The notes under the pieces were generated by a model. That model made no database searches and had not been told where the DNA came from. It saw nothing but the letters and a program-made list of their open reading frames with translations. A program made the position numbers and the translations under genes. From NCBI GenBank assembly GCA_902798285.1, contig CADBVZ010000036.1:1-46741 (forward strand): DNA of 46,741 nucleotides. Reading direction: 5' to 3'. The stretch is from an uncultured Prevotella sp. (GTDB lineage Bacteria > Bacteroidota > Bacteroidia > Bacteroidales > Bacteroidaceae). Each line of letters begins with the position of its first letter. Positions within the stretch are counted from its first letter, which is position 1. Shown one piece after another: positions 34,000 through 43,245 of the stretch.

Positions 34000-35460
34000 A
34001 TGATAGGCGACGAATTGAAATACAGGATTCTCCAGACGTTTGGCCTTACGCCTACGCCCGAGCAGGATCATGCGCTCGATGTATTCTCCATGTTCATGAC
34101 TGACAGAGAGGAGCATGTGGTGATGATTCTGCGTGGATCGGCTGGTACGGGTAAAACCACACTGGCAGGTGCCATCGTCAAGGCGATGATGACACTGAAG
34201 CAGAAGATGATTCTGCTGGCGCCTACGGGTCGCGCAGCCAAGGTGTTTTCGCTCCACGCAGGTCATTCGGCCTATACCATCCATCGTCGCATCTACCGTC
34301 AGAAGTCGGCAGGCGATCTTTCGGCATTTAACCTCAACGCTAATCTGAATCGCGATACCTTATTCATCATTGACGAGGCCTCCATGATAGCCAATCAGGG
34401 CTATGGTGATTCGGCCTTTGGAAGTGGATGCTTGCTCGACGATCTAATGCAGTTCGTGTATAACGGACAAAATTGTCGTATGCTATTGATTGGCGACAAG
34501 GCTCAGTTGCCACCAGTAGGTGAGGAAGAGAGCCCTGCGCTCATGGCTGGGGTACACAAGGTCTACGGCATGCGGGTGTATGAGTGCGACCTGAACCAGG
34601 TGCTCCGTCAGAGTGAGGCGTCGGGTATCCTCTGGAACGCCACGATGATACGTCAGATGGTGACTCACGACGAGATGACGCAGTTGCCTAAGATACATTT
34701 CAAGGGCTATGCCGATATCCGTGTCGTACCTGGTGATGAACTAATCGAATCGTTGGCCACCAGCTACAGCCGAGTGGGCATGGATGAGACAATGGTGATT
34801 ACCCGCAGCAACAAGCGTGCAAATATCTATAATCAGGGCATCCGTAACACAGTACTCGACCGTGATGACGAACTCTGTCGTGGCGATCAACTCATGATCG
34901 TGAAGAACAATTATTTCTGGGTGGAAAAATCCCAGCCCCAGGACATTTCTCTCACCTCTCACCCCTCACCTCTCACCTCTAACTTTTCGTTCATTGCCAA
35001 TGGCGATATGGCCATCGTACAACGGGCTCGGAACTTCCACGAACTCTATGGTTTCCACTTCGCAGAGATTACCTTGCAGTTCCCCGATTATGATGACTAC
35101 GAACTTACCGCCACCGTCTGTCTCGACACCCTCACTGCCGAGGCACCCTCACTTACCCACGACCAACAAGAACAGCTCTATAACGCCGTGATGGAGGATT
35201 ACGCTGATATCACCCTTAAAAGTGAACGCATCAAAAAACTGAAGAGCGATAAGTATTATAACGCTCTTCAGATAAAATATGCTTATGCCGTGACCTGTCA
35301 TAAAGCGCAGGGTGGACAGTGGGCGCATATCTATGTTGATCAGGGTTATATGACGGATGATATGCTCACGCCCGACTATATCCACTGGCTCTATACGGCC
35401 TTTACCCGTGCTACGGAAAAACTCTTCCTGGTCAACTGGCCCAAGACCCAAATAGAATGA
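34000..35460 (+). CDS. RecD-like ATP-dependent DNA helicase (AAA_30 / UvrD_C_2 type)
   Basis: Superfamily 1 helicase of 486 residues from the ATG at 34000; the upstream start at 33967 precedes the box TACCTTTG (33984-33991). Motifs: Walker A GSAGTGKTT (Lys52), LLAPTGRAAKV (Ia), LFIIDEASMI (Walker B), LIGDKAQLPPVGEEESP (III), and the C-terminal YAVTCHKAQGGQW and LYTAFTRATEKLFLVNW. It resembles RecD2-type helicases but lacks their long N-terminus, so repair or plasmid-type function is open. In the middle a CT-rich tandem repeat is read in frame as LTSHPSPLTS (34951-34983). Confidence 0.9.
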   Translation: MIGDELKYRILQTFGLTPTPEQDHALDVFSMFMTDREEHVVMILRGSAGTGKTTLAGAIVKAMMTLKQKMILLAPTGRAAKVFSLHAGHSAYTIHRRIYRQKSAGDLSAFNLNANLNRDTLFIIDEASMIANQGYGDSAFGSGCLLDDLMQFVYNGQNCRMLLIGDKAQLPPVGEEESPALMAGVHKVYGMRVYECDLNQVLRQSEASGILWNATMIRQMVTHDEMTQLPKIHFKGYADIRVVPGDELIESLATSYSRVGMDETMVITRSNKRANIYNQGIRNTVLDRDDELCRGDQLMIVKNNYFWVEKSQPQDISLTSHPSPLTSNFSFIANGDMAIVQRARNFHELYGFHFAEITLQFPDYDDYELTATVCLDTLTAEAPSLTHDQQEQLYNAVMEDYADITLKSERIKKLKSDKYYNALQIKYAYAVTCHKAQGGQWAHIYVDQGYMTDDMLTPDYIHWLYTAFTRATEKLFLVNWPKTQIE

Positions 35461-35485
35461 ATCCCAGCATTGCCGGGATTCATTC
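35455..35485 (+). terminator. Hairpin over the helicase stop codon
   Basis: An 11-bp perfect stem (GAATGAATCCC at 35455-35465 and its complement at 35475-35485) encloses the TGA in its left arm. No T-tract follows, so termination is plausible but not certain. The DUF4332 gene converges 42 nt further on. Confidence 0.5.
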
Positions 35486-35527
35486 TATCAGATGATTTCC
35501 CCACAGCCGCAGGGAAATATCGTTGTT

Positions 35528-35935
35528 TTAATAAGTCATTTTCGGCTCAAGTTCCTTGGCCTGGTCGATCATCTTCTGAACCTCACTGATAGCAGGAACG
35601 CGATTGCAGATGTTCTTGGCATCGTTCACCTCTACCAGCTTGGGCTGCAGATTCTCAGCCACGCGATGACGGAATTCCTTTACGGTGTCTACTCCTGCAG
35701 CTTCGAGCAACTCAGCAAACTGAGGACCTACGCCATTGATGCGGAACAAGTCAGCATGGTTGGTCCATTTCAAAATCAGTTTCTCGCTGATACCTGTAGC
35801 CTCAGCCAGTTCCTTACGTCCCTTAGGGGCTGCACACTTCTCCAGCAGTTCGCTTACCTTGTTAATACCTGCGGCCGTCAATTTCTCTGCATAAACGTCG
35901 CCTACACCTTCAATGTCGATAATCTTGTAATCCAT
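35528..35935 (-). CDS. DUF4332 (helix-hairpin-helix) protein
   Basis: Cytosolic protein of 135 residues built from two helix-hairpin-helix-like repeats: IEGVGDVYAEKLTAAGINKVSELLE and INGVGPQFAELLEAAGVDTVKEF. This matches DUF4332, whose GxG hairpins resemble non-specific DNA-binding modules of polymerases and topoisomerases. It has its own promoter upstream and stands alone. A role in DNA binding is inferred from the fold only. Confidence 0.85.
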   Translation of the reverse strand: MDYKIIDIEGVGDVYAEKLTAAGINKVSELLEKCAAPKGRKELAEATGISEKLILKWTNHADLFRINGVGPQFAELLEAAGVDTVKEFRHRVAENLQPKLVEVNDAKNICNRVPAISEVQKMIDQAKELEPKMTY

Positions 35936-35975
35936 AATCTATAATTTTAAGTTAATGGTGAAAGTTTTCTTGGGG

Positions 35976-36006
35976 CAAATATACGTATAATTATTTAAAA
36001 ATGCAA
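35976..36006 (-). promoter_or_regulatory. Promoter of the DUF4332 gene
   Basis: Minus strand: TTG (complement of 36004-36006), 20 nt, TATATTTG (complement of 35976-35983). Confidence 0.72.
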
Positions 36007-36050
36007 TTATTTGATGCTTTTTTTGTATTTTTGCACCAAAATTAGTAGTC

Positions 36051-37376
36051 ATGATGATCGCATTATATATTATAATAGGTATAGCGGTGGGCGCCGTGGT
36101 GCTCTATCTGCTCATGGACCGTAAGATGGACACCCTCCGCATCGAAGGCGGTAAGAAGGATATCGAGCTCGCCATGAAGGGCGAACAGTTGCAGGATGCT
36201 ACGAGTCGTGTGCGTCATCTTGAGGCCGAGAACAAGGATCTCCATGCCCGTGCAGAGGCACAGGGTAGAGAATTACAACTGGTACGTCAGCAGATAGAAG
36301 AGGTGCGCGGCGAGAAGCAGGAGGAACAACAGAAGCGCGATGCACAGTTTATGAACATGGCCCAGCAGGTACTGGAGCGTAGCGCCTCAAAACTCAAGGA
36401 GTCGAACACAGAGACCATGACGGGTATCACCCAGCCGCTGAAGGATGCCATTGCCAATATGCAGAAGGCCATCAGCGAAAATCAGAAGGAGAGTGCTGCC
36501 CACTCGGCCTCGTTCCGTGAGCAGATGATACAGATGATGCAGCAGACGCAACAGTTGGGCGAGAAGGCTGAAAGCCTCACAAATGTGCTCCGTCGCGATA
36601 ATAAGGTAAGTGGAAACATGGGTGAGATCATTCTGGGCGACCTGTTGGCATCGCAGGGGCTCACCGAGGGTATCCACTACGAGGTACAGACCCGTCTGCG
36701 CGACGAGTTGGGTCGTCCGCTAAAGCATGATGAGACGGGTAAAGAGATGCAACCCGACATCATTCTGCATTATCCCCAGGGACAGGACGCCATCGTCGAC
36801 TCGAAGGTGTCGCTTGTGGCTTACGAGAAGTACGTGAACGCCGAAACGCCCGAGGAGAAGGAGCGTTACCTGCAGGAGCACATCAAGAGCGTGCGTGGAC
36901 ATGTGAACGAATTGGCCCGTAAGGACTATTCCAAGTATATCAAGAACGGTCGCGATGCCGTGGACTTTGTGATTATGTTCGTACCATTTGAGTCGTCGTT
37001 GCAGTTGGCATTGGCCAACGATCCCACACTCTGGCGCGAGGCGTTCGAGAAGAAGGTGTTTGTCACAGGCGAGCAGAACCTACTAGGCATTCTCCACATG
37101 ATCCACATAGCCTGGGTACAGAACCAACAGGCCGAGAACCAACAGAAGGTCTTCGGACTGGCTGAGCAGTTGCTCGACCGCCTGGGCGACTTCGTACAGC
37201 GATACAACGATCTTGGAACAAAGATCGAGGCTGTACAGAAGGCGTACGAGAATACGAACAATAAGCTCATCACTGGTCGTCAGAGCGTAGTCCAAAAGGG
37301 CCGTGAGCTTGTAGATCTCGGTGCCAAAGAGAATGCCAACCGCAAAATCCCTATGCCCGAAATAGGACTGGAATGA
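36051..37376 (+). CDS. rmuC: DNA recombination protein RmuC homologue
   Basis: 441-residue RmuC-family protein, thought to limit inversions between short repeats. An N-terminal membrane helix (about residues 2-22, IALYIIIGIAVGAVVLYLLM) is followed by a long coiled coil (about 25-180) and the PD-(D/E)XK-like RmuC core with VSGNMGEIILGDLLASQGL, ILHYPQGQDAIVDSKVSLVAYE and FVIMFVPFESSLQLAL. A box TATTTTTG at 36026-36033 precedes it. The stop overlaps the next start by 4 nt (ATGA). Confidence 0.93.
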   Translation: MMIALYIIIGIAVGAVVLYLLMDRKMDTLRIEGGKKDIELAMKGEQLQDATSRVRHLEAENKDLHARAEAQGRELQLVRQQIEEVRGEKQEEQQKRDAQFMNMAQQVLERSASKLKESNTETMTGITQPLKDAIANMQKAISENQKESAAHSASFREQMIQMMQQTQQLGEKAESLTNVLRRDNKVSGNMGEIILGDLLASQGLTEGIHYEVQTRLRDELGRPLKHDETGKEMQPDIILHYPQGQDAIVDSKVSLVAYEKYVNAETPEEKERYLQEHIKSVRGHVNELARKDYSKYIKNGRDAVDFVIMFVPFESSLQLALANDPTLWREAFEKKVFVTGEQNLLGILHMIHIAWVQNQQAENQQKVFGLAEQLLDRLGDFVQRYNDLGTKIEAVQKAYENTNNKLITGRQSVVQKGRELVDLGAKENANRKIPMPEIGLE

Positions 37377-37933
37377 TTTACGTTTGCGAAGATATATGGA
37401 GTTTTGATCTCGAGGCGGGGCTGGAGGAGATTTCAGAGCAGCGGAGAGAGCAGGCCCTGAAGTTCCGACATGAACAGGGGCAGCGGCTCTGTGTGCTGGC
37501 TTATCAATTGCTGAAACAGGGATTGAAAGAGGAATATGGCATTTCCGAGAACCCCATCTTCGAGTATAACGAGCATGGCAAACCCTCCATCGTAGGCCAT
37601 CCTGAGATATTCTTCAACCTGAGCCATTGCAAGGAGGCAGCCGTCTGTGTGGTCAGCGATCATCCCGTTGGCATCGATGTAGAGAGCATCCGCGAATACA
37701 AGGAGTCACTGGTGCGCTATACCATGAACGATGACGAGGTGCGTGAGATAGAATCCGCCGCCGACCCAGCCTCAGCCTTCATCCGTTTCTGGACCATGAA
37801 AGAAGCCACCATGAAACTTATCGGCACTGGCATCAGCAACGACATGAAGGCTATCATCGATACTACCAAATATAAATATACCACTGTCGATCGACAGCGG
37901 TATATCTATACAATAAGCTCTCCAATTATTTAA
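37373..37933 (+). CDS. 4'-phosphopantetheinyl transferase superfamily protein (Sfp type)
   Basis: Transfers the phosphopantetheine arm of CoA to carrier proteins. The 186-residue protein shows [15 protein letters not shown], the Mg-binding GIDVES, and [15 protein letters not shown], the three landmark motifs of the Sfp group. At this size it is at the short end of the group. It is coupled to rmuC by a 4-nt overlap, and its last 8 nt overlap the convergent HerA-like gene. The carrier protein partner is not in this window. Confidence 0.9.
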   Translation: MIYVCEDIWSFDLEAGLEEISEQRREQALKFRHEQGQRLCVLAYQLLKQGLKEEYGISENPIFEYNEHGKPSIVGHPEIFFNLSHCKEAAVCVVSDHPVGIDVESIREYKESLVRYTMNDDEVREIESAADPASAFIRFWTMKEATMKLIGTGISNDMKAIIDTTKYKYTTVDRQRYIYTISSPII

Positions 37934-39509
37934 CCAGATTTCCGAGGATGTCGCGGGTGAGCTCTCGCGTTACTGATCGAGTAGCGGCACTGGTGGCATT
38001 CTTTACCACACGACCCGTAGCCGAGGTCTTCGACTTGGTCTTCTTGCCCGTCACCTTATCGCTCACGTAAGTACCAAGGATGGTGGCCAACGTCGACGTG
38101 ATGGCCGTGATGATGGCCTTCATCACCTTACTCATCATACCCGGCTTTTTCTTCTCGGCCTTGGCCTCTGTAGGCTTCGGGATATCAATCTCAGCCTCCT
38201 GCTGCTCACGCTCGGCCAACTGGCGCTCAGCATCCGCCATCAATACCTCGAAGGCACTCTCACGGTCTATGGGCGTGTCGTACTTGCCATAGATACGGCT
38301 CTGCTTGATGATATCTAAGCGCTGACCTTCGGTCACAGCACCGATCTGTGACAATGGGAACAAAATCTTAGCCCGCTCCACGATGCTGGGCGCACCCTTC
38401 GGATCGAGGAAGCTTACCAAGGCCTCACCCGTCTCCAGATTCATGATGGCCTCGTCGGTCTTGAAGTCAGGATTGGCACGGAAGGTGTCGGCAGCGGTCT
38501 TCACGGCCTTCTGGTCCTTCGGCGTGTAGGCACGCAGGGCATGCTGCACGCGGTTACCAAGCTGACCCAGTATATTCTCAGGAATATCCGTCGGACTCTG
38601 TGTGATGAAATATATACCCACGCCCTTCGAACGGATCAGTCGGATCACCTGTTCAATCTTGTCGAGCAGCGCCTTCGAAGTACCATCGAACAGCATGTGA
38701 GCCTCGTCGAAGAAGAACACCAACTTCGGCAGTTCCAGGTCGCCCACCTCTGGCAGTGTGGAGTAAAGCTCTGAAAGCAACCACAGCAGGAACGTAGAGT
38801 AAAGCTTCGGCTGCATCATCAGCTTATCGGCTGCCAGCACATTCATGATGCCCTTGCCGCCTTCGGTCTGCATCAGGTCGTAGATATCGAACGAGGGCTC
38901 ACCAAAGAACTTGTCAGCACCCTGATTCTCCAACTGCAACAGCGCACGCTGGATGGCGCCCACGGTGGCTGTTGATATATTACCGTATTTCGTGGTGTAC
39001 TCCTTGGCGTTCTTCGATACCCAGTCGAGCATGGCGCGCAGGTCCTTCAAGTCGAGCAGCAACAGGCCGCGCTCGTCAGCAATGCGGAACACGATGTTCA
39101 ATACACCATCCTGTGTCTCGTTCAACTGCAGTAGGCGTGAGAGCAGCATCGGACCCATCTGCGAGATGGTTGCACGCATAGGATGGCCCTGCTCACCGAA
39201 CACGTCGAAGAAACGTACGGGACAACTCTGGAACTCAGGGTTCTCGATGCCAAACTCAGGCATGCGTTTCTCTATAAAGCCGCTCAACTTACCCACCTGC
39301 GATATGCCGCTGAGGTCGCCCTTCATATCGGCCATGAAACAGGGCACGCCTGCCTGACAGAATGTCTCGGCCATCACCTGCAAGGTAACGGTCTTACCTG
39401 TACCTGTGGCTCCCGCAATGAGTCCATGACGGTTAGCCATCTTACCTGTAATGCTGAGTGCGCCGTTAGCGCAATGGGCAATGTAAAGCCCTCTTTCTTT
39501 GTCGTACAT
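37926..39509 (-). CDS. HerA-like ATPase, DUF853 family
   Basis: FtsK/HerA-superfamily P-loop ATPase of 527 residues. The ATG at 39509 ([16 protein letters not shown]) is chosen because the longer frame to 39539 runs into the -7 box. Walker A is AGATGTGKT (Lys39), Walker [13 protein letters not shown], and [22 protein letters not shown] follows as in DUF853 (YjgR-like) proteins. The C-terminus has a helical, hydrophobic stretch ([20 protein letters not shown]) and a Lys/Thr-rich tail. The cellular role of this family is poorly known; HerA relatives pump or resect DNA. Confidence 0.9.
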   Translation of the reverse strand: MYDKERGLYIAHCANGALSITGKMANRHGLIAGATGTGKTVTLQVMAETFCQAGVPCFMADMKGDLSGISQVGKLSGFIEKRMPEFGIENPEFQSCPVRFFDVFGEQGHPMRATISQMGPMLLSRLLQLNETQDGVLNIVFRIADERGLLLLDLKDLRAMLDWVSKNAKEYTTKYGNISTATVGAIQRALLQLENQGADKFFGEPSFDIYDLMQTEGGKGIMNVLAADKLMMQPKLYSTFLLWLLSELYSTLPEVGDLELPKLVFFFDEAHMLFDGTSKALLDKIEQVIRLIRSKGVGIYFITQSPTDIPENILGQLGNRVQHALRAYTPKDQKAVKTAADTFRANPDFKTDEAIMNLETGEALVSFLDPKGAPSIVERAKILFPLSQIGAVTEGQRLDIIKQSRIYGKYDTPIDRESAFEVLMADAERQLAEREQQEAEIDIPKPTEAKAEKKKPGMMSKVMKAIITAITSTLATILGTYVSDKVTGKKTKSKTSATGRVVKNATSAATRSVTRELTRDILGNLVK

Positions 39510-39536
39510 AAGATTTATAGCTTTAATATTTTTCTG

Positions 39537-39568
39537 CAAAAATAATGGAAATTACGCGAATTACCAAA
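39537..39568 (-). promoter_or_regulatory. Promoter of the HerA-like gene
   Basis: Minus strand: TTTG (complement of 39565-39568), 20 nt, TATTTTTG (complement of 39537-39544). Confidence 0.8.
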
Positions 39569-39648
39569 TATTATTCATATTTTTGCAGCAGATTAACAAA
39601 AAAAGATCAGCAAATTAGTACCTTTGCACCCATAAAAAGTATAGAGTT

Positions 39649-40473
39649 ATGTCATTTCTTACGCGTACATATCCCTTTAAGCAGAGTGAGCACTGGCTAA
39701 GATACAGTATCGCTTACGGCGTCATCATTTGGGCGATACTCTGGCTGTTGCAACCATTTGGATTCAGCATCTATAGCGGAAATAAATGTCTGGTGGCGGC
39801 GGTATTTGGACTTGTCACATCGTGCTGTTGTATTCTTTATGGATGGGCAGTATCCAAACGCCTGCACCAAGTCGTCAAGCCGTGGCGCATCTGGCATGAA
39901 GCTAGTGTAGTACTCGGGCTGATCATCTTTATTGCCGTCTGCAATTTTTGGTTGTTCTCTTTTATTTTCCATTATCCTATCACCATCGGCATCTTCCTTT
40001 TGTTCTTATATTGGACGATTATCATCGGCCTCATAATAACAGTGCTGACTATCGGCGCTGAGTATAACCGAAGTCTGAAATATAGAATGGAGGCCCTGCT
40101 GAACAAAACGACGGAGGAACAGGAGGACATATCAATAACCATTCATGATACAAATGTACGAGGAAACGACCTCACGATTCCCATCAATAATCTGTTTTAT
40201 ATAGAGGCGCAGAAGAACAATATTTCTGTATGCTATCTGAAAGACGGCAAGCCGACAAGCATGGAGATTCATACGACGTTGACTGCCGTGACTGAGGAAT
40301 TGAAAGCCTACGAGAATATCTTCCAGTGCCACCGTTCCTTTGTGGTCAATGTGAACAATATCACCTCGGCCAAGGGCAACTCCAACGGCTATCAACTCAC
40401 ACTCGGCCCATGTACGAATAGCATACCAGTATCTCGCTCGTATGTGCCTCAGTTGAAGTCTTTTATAGCTTAG
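39649..40473 (+). CDS. Membrane-anchored LytTR-type transcriptional regulator
   Basis: 274 residues. The N-terminal half has four membrane helices (about 20-38, 46-68, 85-108 and 110-137); the C-terminal half (about 165-274) is a LytTR DNA-binding domain with NNLFYIEAQKNNISVCYLKDGKP, LTAVTEEL, FQCHRSFVVNVNNITS and VSRSYV. No receiver domain is present, so the signal is probably sensed in or at the membrane. A TACCTTTG box at 39619-39626 precedes it. It is followed in the same direction by a TonB-dependent receptor gene with tandem direct repeats in its promoter, its likely target. Confidence 0.9.
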   Translation: MSFLTRTYPFKQSEHWLRYSIAYGVIIWAILWLLQPFGFSIYSGNKCLVAAVFGLVTSCCCILYGWAVSKRLHQVVKPWRIWHEASVVLGLIIFIAVCNFWLFSFIFHYPITIGIFLLFLYWTIIIGLIITVLTIGAEYNRSLKYRMEALLNKTTEEQEDISITIHDTNVRGNDLTIPINNLFYIEAQKNNISVCYLKDGKPTSMEIHTTLTAVTEELKAYENIFQCHRSFVVNVNNITSAKGNSNGYQLTLGPCTNSIPVSRSYVPQLKSFIA

Positions 40474-40521
40474 TCATATTCCCGAGCAAGCTCGCCTACC
40501 CGTAGCCTTTCGTCCGCAAAC

Positions 40522-40575
40522 TTAGTCATTCGCCATTTGGCTTAGCTATCTGTCAGCGGTTTTAGCTGTCTGTCA
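40522..40575 (+). promoter_or_regulatory. Period-20 direct repeats upstream of the TonB receptor promoter (candidate LytTR site)
   Basis: TTAGCTATCTGTCA (40542-40555) and TTAGCTGTCTGTCA (40562-40575) differ at one position. A weaker copy (TTAGTCATTCGCCA, 40522-40535) extends the array at the same 20-nt step. It ends 6 nt before the -33 box. LytTR domains bind paired direct repeats about two helical turns apart, which fits. Confidence 0.65.
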
Positions 40576-40581
40576 CGAATA

Positions 40582-40613
40582 TTTGGAGGGTACGTTTTCT
40601 TGCCGTATATTTG
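40582..40613 (+). promoter_or_regulatory. Promoter of the TonB-dependent receptor gene
   Basis: TTTG at 40582-40585, 20 nt, TATATTTG at 40606-40613. The ATG follows after only 4 nt. Confidence 0.82.
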
Positions 40614-40617
40614 CGGC

Positions 40618-42669
40618 ATGAAACATCGAATTGCATATATCGTTTTAATGCTGTTAACAGTCTGCAATCTGACTGCACAGACCACAATTTCGGGTATCGT
40701 TACCGACGGACGCGAACCGCTCGCTAGTGCCAACATATTTATATTAGGTACGATTGACGGATGCCTCAGCGACTCCCTTGGGCGATTCTCGTTTACAACT
40801 TCACAAACGGGTAAAGCAACCCTCAAAGCCTCCTTTATTGGCTATGAGGACTATATGCTGACCACCGACATCAGCCTCATGCACAATCTCACCATTCGAA
40901 TGAACGAACAGGCAACCACCATCAATGAAGTTGTAGTAACGGCCAGTACATTCAGTTTCGGTAAGAGTGATAATTTCAAGACGATGGATGCACTTGATGT
41001 AGTGATGGCGGGTAACTCATGTGGTGATATCGTAGCGGCTTTGCAGACTTTACCTGGCACACAGATGGTTGGCGAGAACGGTAAACTATATGTACGTGGC
41101 GGCGAGAGCGACGAATGCCAGACATTCGTAAATGGGATGCATGTGCTTGTACCTTATAGCACCAACACAGAGAACACGGCTGTTCGTGGACGCTTCTCAC
41201 CGTTCCTGTTCAAAGGTATTAATTTCTCGTTGGGCGGCTATAGCGGTGAATACGGCCAAGCACTTTCGTCAGTACTCCCCATGGAAACTACTGATGCAGC
41301 AACAAGCGACAAATTCGGAGTGAGCGCATCGCTGGTAGATTGGAACATAGGTGGCACCAAGGCATACAAGAACAGCAGTCTGTCGTTCAACGCCGCACTT
41401 ACCAGCATGGGGCTATATGACCAGTTGTTCACGCAGCGGCAGGACTTCACTCGTCCTTATCGTAAGTTATCATGCGAGGCACAATATAAAAAGGAGTTCA
41501 ACACCTCGAGTGTGTTGAAGTCATACGTCGGCTATGACTTGACATCAGTCGGACAGCATATCGACGAGCGTAACCTTTTGTTGAAGGAGCATAATATCTA
41601 TGCCAATGTCACACATCGTGCTTCGATAGGACGTGGCTACACCCTCTTTACCGGTATCGCCAACTCTTCTGTGTTCACCGATATTGACGATGCGCGAATG
41701 GTTGGCGACCATTATCATAATTTCCGTAATGAAGTACATCTGAAGGCTGAAGTCCGCAAAGTTTGTTCCGACGTATTGAAACTGTCGGCAGGTGTTGAAG
41801 ACTATATCCGCAATAGCACGATGAGTTACGATGCCTACCATTACCAGCTTGATTATAACATCCTCGCTACTCATATTGATGCCCAGTGGCGCATCATTCC
41901 CCGTGTATTTCTCAATGTCTCTGCAAGAGCCGAGCTGATGAGATCCGACTGTTTGCTGATGCCGAGGGTAACGCTCAGCTATATACCCAACAAGCATCTG
42001 CAATTCTCCTTAGTTGGTGGTCGCTATAGTCAAACTGCAGCTGATGACTATTTAGCATTATCTCAATGTGCTCTCGGTCAAAGCACTGCCGACCACGCCA
42101 TTTTCTCTATGCAGTATAAATCAGACGCTACGCTTCTGCGCATTGAACCCTATTGGAAGAAATACCACCATCTTCCTTTGTTAGAGGGCGGTGTTTATCA
42201 GCCACACGGCTATGGCACAAGCCGAGGTGTGGACATCTTCGTCGAGGATCATTCCCTCATCAAGCATCTGACGACCACGTTTTCTTATTCATTCAATGAT
42301 TCCGAACGGCTCTATCTCGACTACACCGAAGTGCGAACGCCTGACTATGCCTCACGCCACAACCTGCGACTGACAGCCAAATACGCTATCGGCAAAGCCA
42401 TCATCGGCATCGCTGAGTCATACGCCAGCGGACGACATTTCCCCACTGGCACCACACCGCATTACAATAGTGTTGACGTGAACCTCACTTATCTATTAAG
42501 CCCAAAGGTTATCGTCTATACCTCGTTGAATAACATCTTTGGTCGCACCAACATTTTCAGCTATGACACGAATGGAAGTCCCATCACAGCCTCCCGCGAC
42601 CGTTTCCTATACATAGGCATTTTTGTTTCACTTAAAAATAACAAAGCGTATGACATTTCAAATTTTTAA
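40618..42669 (+). CDS. TonB-dependent outer-membrane receptor with carboxypeptidase-like N-terminal domain
   Basis: 683 residues from the ATG at 40618; an earlier TTG (40600) lies between the promoter boxes. A signal peptide (MKHRIAYIVLMLLTVCNLTAQ) is followed by a carboxypeptidase-regulatory-like domain (about 23-100, TTISGIVTDGREPLASANIFI), a plug (about 110-225, LQTLPGTQMVGENGKLYVRGGESDE) and a beta-barrel to the end. No SusD-like gene follows, so it is not a polysaccharide SusCD pair; the substrate is unknown. Its neighbours are a membrane LytTR regulator upstream and a small exported protein whose start overlaps this 3' end by 20 nt. Confidence 0.9.
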   Translation: MKHRIAYIVLMLLTVCNLTAQTTISGIVTDGREPLASANIFILGTIDGCLSDSLGRFSFTTSQTGKATLKASFIGYEDYMLTTDISLMHNLTIRMNEQATTINEVVVTASTFSFGKSDNFKTMDALDVVMAGNSCGDIVAALQTLPGTQMVGENGKLYVRGGESDECQTFVNGMHVLVPYSTNTENTAVRGRFSPFLFKGINFSLGGYSGEYGQALSSVLPMETTDAATSDKFGVSASLVDWNIGGTKAYKNSSLSFNAALTSMGLYDQLFTQRQDFTRPYRKLSCEAQYKKEFNTSSVLKSYVGYDLTSVGQHIDERNLLLKEHNIYANVTHRASIGRGYTLFTGIANSSVFTDIDDARMVGDHYHNFRNEVHLKAEVRKVCSDVLKLSAGVEDYIRNSTMSYDAYHYQLDYNILATHIDAQWRIIPRVFLNVSARAELMRSDCLLMPRVTLSYIPNKHLQFSLVGGRYSQTAADDYLALSQCALGQSTADHAIFSMQYKSDATLLRIEPYWKKYHHLPLLEGGVYQPHGYGTSRGVDIFVEDHSLIKHLTTTFSYSFNDSERLYLDYTEVRTPDYASRHNLRLTAKYAIGKAIIGIAESYASGRHFPTGTTPHYNSVDVNLTYLLSPKVIVYTSLNNIFGRTNIFSYDTNGSPITASRDRFLYIGIFVSLKNNKAYDISNF

Positions 42670-43138
42670 CCACCGTGTGTTAGCCATCGTCCTCATGATG
42701 ATGGTATCAGTAAGTATCCATGCCCAGCAGCCCACCCAAACGGACATGTTAAACAACGTAGCCAAACTGAAGCGTATCGAGGCCATGCAGCCCGACAGCA
42801 TTCAGCCAAAGTATCAGCTGGCCCTGCAGAGCCTCTCTTTTGCAGTAACCTATCCCCATGACCCTCAGACGGAAAACATGATAGCTGAGGCCGAACAGAG
42901 CATCACGAAAATGGAGCAGATGAAGCATGCTGACCAGTCAGACATTTGTACCCTTCGCGGCTTCCTCTACATGGTGCGCATTGTGCAGAATCCCGCTCAA
43001 AACGGACAGCGTTACTACATCCTCGTAATGGAGAACTTCGAGAAAGCCCTGAAACTCAATCCCGACAACCAGCTGGCCCAACAACTGCAACAGAAGTTCT
43101 TTGAAGGAATGAAACAGCAAACGGATAGGACTGTGTAG
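42650..43138 (+). CDS. Small exported helical (TPR-like) protein
   Basis: 162 residues. The ATG at 42650 lies inside the receptor gene's last codons and opens a signal peptide (MTFQIFNHRVLAIVLMMMVSVSIHAQ). The upstream ATG at 42623 would add an unlikely charged extension. The mature part is helical with one TPR-like motif near the end (YYILVMENFEKALKLNPDNQ). Overlap with the receptor gene indicates co-transcription and coupling. It may be a periplasmic accessory of the receptor. No family recognised. Confidence 0.78.
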   Translation: MTFQIFNHRVLAIVLMMMVSVSIHAQQPTQTDMLNNVAKLKRIEAMQPDSIQPKYQLALQSLSFAVTYPHDPQTENMIAEAEQSITKMEQMKHADQSDICTLRGFLYMVRIVQNPAQNGQRYYILVMENFEKALKLNPDNQLAQQLQQKFFEGMKQQTDRTV

Positions 43139-43149
43139 ATATAATCAAA

Positions 43150-43221
43150 CCATTCATCACAAATATGTGCAGATTATCACAGAAATTTGGATGTCTCAGC
43201 AACTATGCGTACCTTTGCAGC
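43150..43221 (+). repeat. Duplicated promoter module, copy 1
   Basis: About 72 nt that align without gaps to 45977-46048; roughly three quarters of positions match. The first 16 nt (CCATTCATCACAAATA), the following GTGCAGA, TATC and AGCAACTAT blocks and the -7 box region are shared. Distance from the module start to the -7 box is 60 nt in both copies. Confidence 0.75.
43186..43217 (+). promoter_or_regulatory. Promoter of the GNAT acetyltransferase gene
   Basis: TTTG at 43186-43189, 20 nt, TACCTTTG at 43210-43217, 28 nt before the ATG. Confidence 0.8.
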
Positions 43222-43245
43222 ATCAAAACATATAATAAAGATAAT

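Noticed and set aside
40600-40617. TTG start for the TonB receptor at 40600
   Set aside because: It lies between the promoter boxes; the ATG at 40618 opens a good signal peptide.
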